8,577 nt of DNA from Bacteroidota bacterium (GTDB taxonomy: Bacteria; Bacteroidota; Bacteroidia; Chitinophagales; Chitinophagaceae): contig JAEWBD010000271.1 of the NCBI GenBank assembly GCA_023391315.1, positions 1 to 8,577 of the forward strand, in the 5' to 3' direction. Shown here piece after piece: positions 5,419 through 8,577 of the stretch. The notes below the pieces were generated by a model. That model was not told the DNA's origin and searched no databases. It was given only the letters and a program-made list of their open reading frames with translations. How positions within the stretch are numbered: the first letter of the stretch is position 1; every line of letters begins with the position of its first letter. The position numbers were made by a program, and so were the translations under genes.

Positions 5419-5465
5419 CCCACAGCTTAGAAGGCTGTTGCTCTATTCAACTGAGCTACCGGACC
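5392..5465 (-). tRNA. tRNA-Arg, anticodon TCT
   Basis: A complete 74-base cloverleaf decoding AGA and probably AGG. Acceptor GGTCCGG pairs with CCGGATC (one G-U), discriminator A; D-stem GCTC/GAGC with loop AGTTGAATA; anticodon stem ACAGC/GCTGT with loop CTTCTAA; five-base variable region; T-stem ACAGG/CCTGT with loop TTTGAAT. CCA is not encoded, as usual in this phylum. Position 19 is A rather than G and position 56 is T rather than C, so the normal G19-C56 elbow contact appears replaced by A19-U56. It has its own promoter (5482-5513) and terminator (5366-5387). Confidence 0.95.
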
Positions 5466-5481
5466 ATTAGCATAAACGCCG

Positions 5482-5513
5482 CAAAAGTAATTTTTAATTA
5501 GTTTGCATCCAAA
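5482..5513 (-). promoter_or_regulatory. Promoter of tRNA-Arg
   Basis: Reading leftwards, TTTG (5513-5510), a 20-base spacer, then TACTTTTG (5489-5482): a full match to the Bacteroidota -33/-7 consensus TTTG and TAnnTTTG. The start of transcription would fall about ten bases before the tRNA 5' end at 5465. Confidence 0.72.
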
Positions 5514-5528
5514 CCTAAAACACACAGC

Positions 5529-6200
5529 ATGCATGTTAAAATAGAAGAAAGCTGGAAGAAAGTTTTACAGGCTGAGTTCTCCAAATCTTACTTTGAAAAT
5601 ATAGTGGCCTTTCTTAAAACAGAAAGGGCGCAGGGCAAGATTATTTATCCACCCGGATCATTAATTTTTAATGCTTTTGATAAAACACCGTTTAATAAAG
5701 TAAAAGTCCTTTTGTTAGGACAAGACCCTTATCATGGCCAGGGGCAGGCAATGGGCTTATCTTTCTCCGTTCCAAAAGGCATACGGCAACCGCCTTCACT
5801 TATTAATATTTTTAAAGAACTACATAATGATGTTGGCATACCCATACCCACCACCGGCGATTTAACACCATGGGCAGCGCAAGGTGTTATGTTATTAAAC
5901 GCTGCTTTAACTGTGCGTGCAGGTGAGCCAAATTCTCATGCGAAGATTGGCTGGCACCAGTTTACAGATGCTGTAATAAAAAAAGTATCTGACGAGAAAG
6001 AAGGCATTGTTTTTTTGTTATGGGGTGCATTTGCACATCAGAAGCAGGAACTGATAGATCAAAGCAAGCATCATGTGTTAAAAGCGGCACACCCTTCTCC
6101 ATTCAGCGCTGATAAAGGCTTTTTTGGCTGCCGGCATTTCAGCAAAACAAATGAATACCTCGTGAAACAGAAACAGCAGCCAATTGATTGGGCATTATAG
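5529..6200 (+). CDS. ung: Uracil-DNA glycosylase, family 1
   Basis: Cytoplasmic base-excision repair enzyme that cuts uracil from DNA, leaving an abasic site. It has 223 residues, the usual family-1 length. All key blocks are present: GQDPYHG (64-70) with the water-activating D66, GLSFSV (76-81) with the uracil-stacking Phe, LLLNAALTVR (121-130) with N124 for uracil recognition, and HPSPFS (188-193) with H188. In the last motif Phe replaces the more common Leu of HPSPLS, in the DNA-intercalating loop. GFFGCRHFSKTNEYL follows as expected. The ATG at 5529 gives the standard N-terminal helix. It is the first gene of a rightward run and lies just beyond the tRNA promoter; its own promoter is not clear. 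Confidence 0.98.
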   Translation: MHVKIEESWKKVLQAEFSKSYFENIVAFLKTERAQGKIIYPPGSLIFNAFDKTPFNKVKVLLLGQDPYHGQGQAMGLSFSVPKGIRQPPSLINIFKELHNDVGIPIPTTGDLTPWAAQGVMLLNAALTVRAGEPNSHAKIGWHQFTDAVIKKVSDEKEGIVFLLWGAFAHQKQELIDQSKHHVLKAAHPSPFSADKGFFGCRHFSKTNEYLVKQKQQPIDWAL

Positions 6201-6237
6201 TTGTTTTGATTACGTGTTATTTAATGAACAGTTTGAT

Positions 6238-7044
6238 ATGGACAAGAAATTAGATAAGCAGGTTGCTGTTATCACTGGTGCAAGTTCCGGCATTGGTGCC
6301 GGTTGTGCCAAAGCTTTTGCCGAAGCAGGTGCCACTGTAATTGTAAATTATCCAAGGGCTTCGTCAAAATCCAAAACTGATGTTATCGTTAATGATATTG
6401 TTAGCAATGGCGGCAAAGCTGTCAGCTATCAATGTGATGTAAGCAAAGAAGATGAAGTAATAAAAATGTTTGCCGATGTAGTTGCGCAGTTCGGCACGGT
6501 TGATATACTTGTAAATAATGCAGGCTTGCAAAAGGATGCGAAATTTACAGAAATGAGTTTGGAGGACTGGAATTTTGTAATAGGGATAAACCTGACAGGC
6601 CAGTTTTTATGTGCACGTGAAGCCATAAAAGAATTTTTACGCAGGGGTGATAATGGCAAATCGAAAAGCATTGGTAAGATAATTTGCATGAGTAGTGTAC
6701 ATGAAGTTATTCCCTGGGCCGGACATACAAATTATGCAGCCAGCAAAGGCGGCATTATGCTGATGATGAAATCCATTGCCCAGGAATTTGCGCCGAATAA
6801 AATCCGTATAAACAGCATAGCGCCCGGCGCTATTAAAACGCCTATTAATGAGGATGCATGGGATACAAAACAAGACAGGGACAAACTGTTAGAACTTATT
6901 CCATATAAAAGAATAGGTGTGCCGGAAGATGTAGCAAAAGCTGCCGTGTGGCTGGCAAGTGATGACGCTGAATATATAACGGGTACAACATTATTTGTAG
7001 ATGGTGGCATGACCTTATATCCCGGCTTTGTTGATAATGGTTAA
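6238..7044 (+). CDS. SDR oxidoreductase, glucose 1-dehydrogenase-like
   Basis: Cytoplasmic NAD(P)-dependent short-chain dehydrogenase of 268 residues. The cofactor motif TGASSGIG is at 13-20, NNAG at 93-96, and the catalytic set is N118, S153, Y166 and K170 (YAASK). The block MSSVHEVIPW (151-160) and the C-terminal FVDGGMTLYPGF (253-264) are characteristic of Bacillus-type glucose 1-dehydrogenase, which turns beta-D-glucose into glucono-1,5-lactone; related sugar or alcohol substrates cannot be excluded. An ATG at 6184, overlapping the end of ung, would add 18 residues ahead of the usual N-terminus, so the ATG at 6238 is chosen, 37 bases after the ung stop. Co-transcription with ung is possible. 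Confidence 0.9.
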   Translation: MDKKLDKQVAVITGASSGIGAGCAKAFAEAGATVIVNYPRASSKSKTDVIVNDIVSNGGKAVSYQCDVSKEDEVIKMFADVVAQFGTVDILVNNAGLQKDAKFTEMSLEDWNFVIGINLTGQFLCAREAIKEFLRRGDNGKSKSIGKIICMSSVHEVIPWAGHTNYAASKGGIMLMMKSIAQEFAPNKIRINSIAPGAIKTPINEDAWDTKQDRDKLLELIPYKRIGVPEDVAKAAVWLASDDAEYITGTTLFVDGGMTLYPGFVDNG

Positions 7045-7076
7045 CTGCTTAATGCGATAATCTTTTTTAATTTAGT

Positions 7077-7769
7077 ATGATGATTACATGGCAGGAAATT
7101 ATTTTAAGGCTATTTCTCGCAGCCGTTTTAGGCGGTGCTGTTGGTATTGACAGGCAACGCTATGAATGGGCTGCCGGCTTGCGCACACACATGCTTGTTT
7201 GCCTTGGCTCAGCTTTAATAATGATTGTTTCCGCCTATGGTTTTACGGGCGTTCAAATGGAAGGGCATATTTCTTTAGATCCATCACGTGTGGCGGCACA
7301 GGTTGTAAGCGGCATTGGTTTTTTAGGCGCGGGCACTATTTTGTTTTTAAAGCATGAAGTGGTTAAAGGCCTTACAACAGCGGCAGGTTTATGGACGGTT
7401 GCCGGCATTGGCCTTGCCATAGGCGGTGGCCTTTATTTTGCGGCAGGCGCAGCAACTGTTTTGGTTTTAATTATACTTGTTGTTATCAAGCCTTATAAAA
7501 AGAAATTAATAGTTGAAAGAAGACAAACCGAAATACAGTTAAAGCTTAACCGCGAGAAGATTTCTTTATCACAACTGGAAACAATGCTGAACGCGAATAA
7601 CATTGCTTATAATCATTTAAAGTTTTTCAACGCTAAAGAAGATAATATTTATGCGGTTGAAATAAGAATTAACCGCAGTATGTCCAATAAAGCAGTACTC
7701 AGCTTTGTAGAATCGCTGAATAATACCAACGGTATAAAGGAAGTTGAGTTCCGGCCGGCCGGCATCTAA
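7077..7769 (+). CDS. MgtC/SapB family membrane protein
   Basis: Inner-membrane protein of 230 residues. The N-terminal MgtC domain has about four to five hydrophobic helices with the family motifs GGAVGIDRQR (19-28, D25), AGLRTH (33-38), RVAAQVVSGIGFLGAG (71-86) and GLTTAAGLWTVAGIG (98-112). A C-terminal cytosolic domain of about 85 residues (from 145) has the alternating strand and helix pattern of an ACT-like domain. MgtC proteins help cells cope with low Mg2+ and, in pathogens, modulate the F-type ATP synthase; whether this homologue does so is unknown. No mgtA transporter or Mg2+ leader is seen here. It starts 32 bases after the SDR. An ATG directly after the first (7080) is an equally good start. 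Its stop overlaps that of the convergent regulator. Confidence 0.93.
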   Translation: MMITWQEIILRLFLAAVLGGAVGIDRQRYEWAAGLRTHMLVCLGSALIMIVSAYGFTGVQMEGHISLDPSRVAAQVVSGIGFLGAGTILFLKHEVVKGLTTAAGLWTVAGIGLAIGGGLYFAAGAATVLVLIILVVIKPYKKKLIVERRQTEIQLKLNREKISLSQLETMLNANNIAYNHLKFFNAKEDNIYAVEIRINRSMSNKAVLSFVESLNNTNGIKEVEFRPAGI

Positions 7770-8521
7770 ACTTCACTTATCCATTTCTTAAAAGAAGCGG
7801 CATTTTCCTGGCTTACAATTATCTCTTCATTTAAAGGCAAAACAAGCTCCACATTTATCTTGCTTTTGTCGATGCTTTTAAACTTGGTAATATAATCTGC
7901 GTTTACAATATACTTTCTGTTTGCCCTGAAGAACTTTGTTTCATCAAGCATGGCTTCAACATCAGCTAATGAACCTGTTTCGCATAAAAATTTCCGGTTG
8001 TCTTTATCCACTGCAAAAACGAGTTTGTGCTCTGTAAAAAAATAAAGTATATCGTCTAGCTTCAAGCTTAAAAATTCAGTTCCTTTTTTTACAATAATCC
8101 TCGATTTATTTTTTTTGCTGGTTTGCAGGTAATCAATAATGGAAGAGTAATTATTAATAAAATGCTGCTGCAGGTTTTTATATTTATTCAATGCTGCTGA
8201 AAGCCTGCCGGCATCTACAGGCTTTAATAAATAATCTATACAGTTATATTCAAAAGCTTCAATCATGTATTTGTCGTAAGCCGTTGTAAAAATGATAGGA
8301 CAGTTTACCTGGCCTTCTTTAAAAATATGAAACGATAATCCATCTGAAAGATGAATGTCCATCAATATTAAATCAGGCAATGGATGTGTATTTAACCACT
8401 GAAGGCTTTGCATAACGCTACCTGCAGTACCTGCAATTTCAATATTATTACCAACGCTGTTTAAGCACATTTTTAAATTTTCAAGCGCCGGTAATTCGTC
8501 TTCTGCTATAAATACTTTCAT
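7766..8521 (-). CDS. LytTR-family response regulator (LytR/AlgR type)
   Basis: DNA-binding response regulator of 251 residues. The receiver domain (1-120) has the acidic pair E7-D8, the phospho-acceptor D55 in LILMDIHLSDG, the switch T80 in FTTAYDKY and K100 in LLKPVD. After a linker rich in Lys and Asn, a LytTR DNA-binding domain (about 140-250) carries the typical block FFRANRKYIVNADYI. Such proteins act with a LytS/YehU-type membrane histidine kinase, and the tail of a probable kinase gene ends 21 bases upstream at 8543. Target genes are not known. The stop codon (TAG, 7768-7766) overlaps the TAA of the MgtC gene on the other strand, leaving no room for a terminator between them. Confidence 0.96.
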   Translation of the reverse strand: MKVFIAEDELPALENLKMCLNSVGNNIEIAGTAGSVMQSLQWLNTHPLPDLILMDIHLSDGLSFHIFKEGQVNCPIIFTTAYDKYMIEAFEYNCIDYLLKPVDAGRLSAALNKYKNLQQHFINNYSSIIDYLQTSKKNKSRIIVKKGTEFLSLKLDDILYFFTEHKLVFAVDKDNRKFLCETGSLADVEAMLDETKFFRANRKYIVNADYITKFKSIDKSKINVELVLPLNEEIIVSQENAASFKKWISEV

Positions 8522-8542
8522 GCTTTTTCAATTTTATATAAG

Positions 8543-8577
8543 TTACATCTGTGGGTATATGATGGGCAGTTTAACAG
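8543..8577 (-). CDS. C-terminal end of a probable sensor histidine kinase (runs off right edge)
   Basis: Only 11 codons, including the stop, are in the window. Reading leftwards the frame gives VKLPIIYPQM and then TAA. VKLPI closely resembles the last beta-strand of GHKL-type ATPase domains that end many LytS-like kinases, and the gene would lie directly upstream of its expected partner, the LytTR regulator, with a 21-base gap. A second open frame ends in a TGA overlapping the regulator ATG (reading ...NLYKIEKA), but its composition fits less well. The call depends mostly on context. Confidence 0.5.
   Translation of the reverse strand, partial: VKLPIIYPQM

Noticed and set aside
7751..7764. 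CCGGCCGGCCGGC run near the end of the MgtC gene, as an operator or repeat
   Set aside because: It lies inside the coding frame and encodes ordinary residues (RPAG) with no further copies nearby.
1..8577. CRISPR array, insertion sequence or toxin-antitoxin/defence system
   Set aside because: I found no regularly spaced repeats, transposase-like frame or paired toxin-antitoxin genes. The only direct repeat of note is the tRNA 3' duplication.

Overview
This window looks like ordinary chromosome from a Bacteroidota bacterium, most like the Chitinophagaceae. Evidence: AT-rich spacers, starts without Shine-Dalgarno sequences, TTTG/TAnnTTTG-type promoters, tRNAs without an encoded CCA, and gene families typical of the phylum (CHRD lipoprotein, nucleoside:H+ symporter-type MFS, LytTR regulator). 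The genus call is an inference from style, not from any marker gene.

Layout. 1-547 (-): N-terminal 182 residues of a Gfo/Idh/MocA oxidoreductase that runs off the left edge. 548-1177: a long gene-free stretch with a possible promoter, a five-unit degenerate 14-bp repeat and a strong + strand terminator, read here as a candidate non-coding RNA or leader. 1178-1645 (+): CHRD-domain lipoprotein, separated by a two-way terminator from a convergent group. That group, 4452 down to 1703 (-), is an MFS nucleoside-type transporter, a small ABM-like dimeric barrel protein and an OafA-type membrane acyltransferase. 4738-4944 (+): small, very hydrophilic unknown protein with its own terminator. 5033-5513 (-): intact tRNA-Arg(TCT) with promoter and terminator, followed by an ORF remnant and a decayed tRNA-like copy with its own terminator. 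5529-7769 (+): uracil-DNA glycosylase, a glucose 1-dehydrogenase-like SDR and an MgtC/SapB membrane protein. 8577-7766 (-): the last residues of a probable histidine kinase, then a LytTR response regulator whose stop codon overlaps the MgtC stop.

How the genes relate. The genes are household, metabolic and transport functions with no obvious shared pathway. The clearest functional link is the two-component pair at the right edge. The + run ung-SDR-mgtC is closely spaced and may be co-transcribed, as may the MFS-ABM-acyltransferase group.

I found no clear new multi-gene system. The parts most worth a second look are non-coding: the 680-990 candidate transcript with phased GGAAG repeats, and the duplicated tRNA-Arg 3' region that brackets an ORF remnant, which may be the scar of an old tRNA-targeting insertion.
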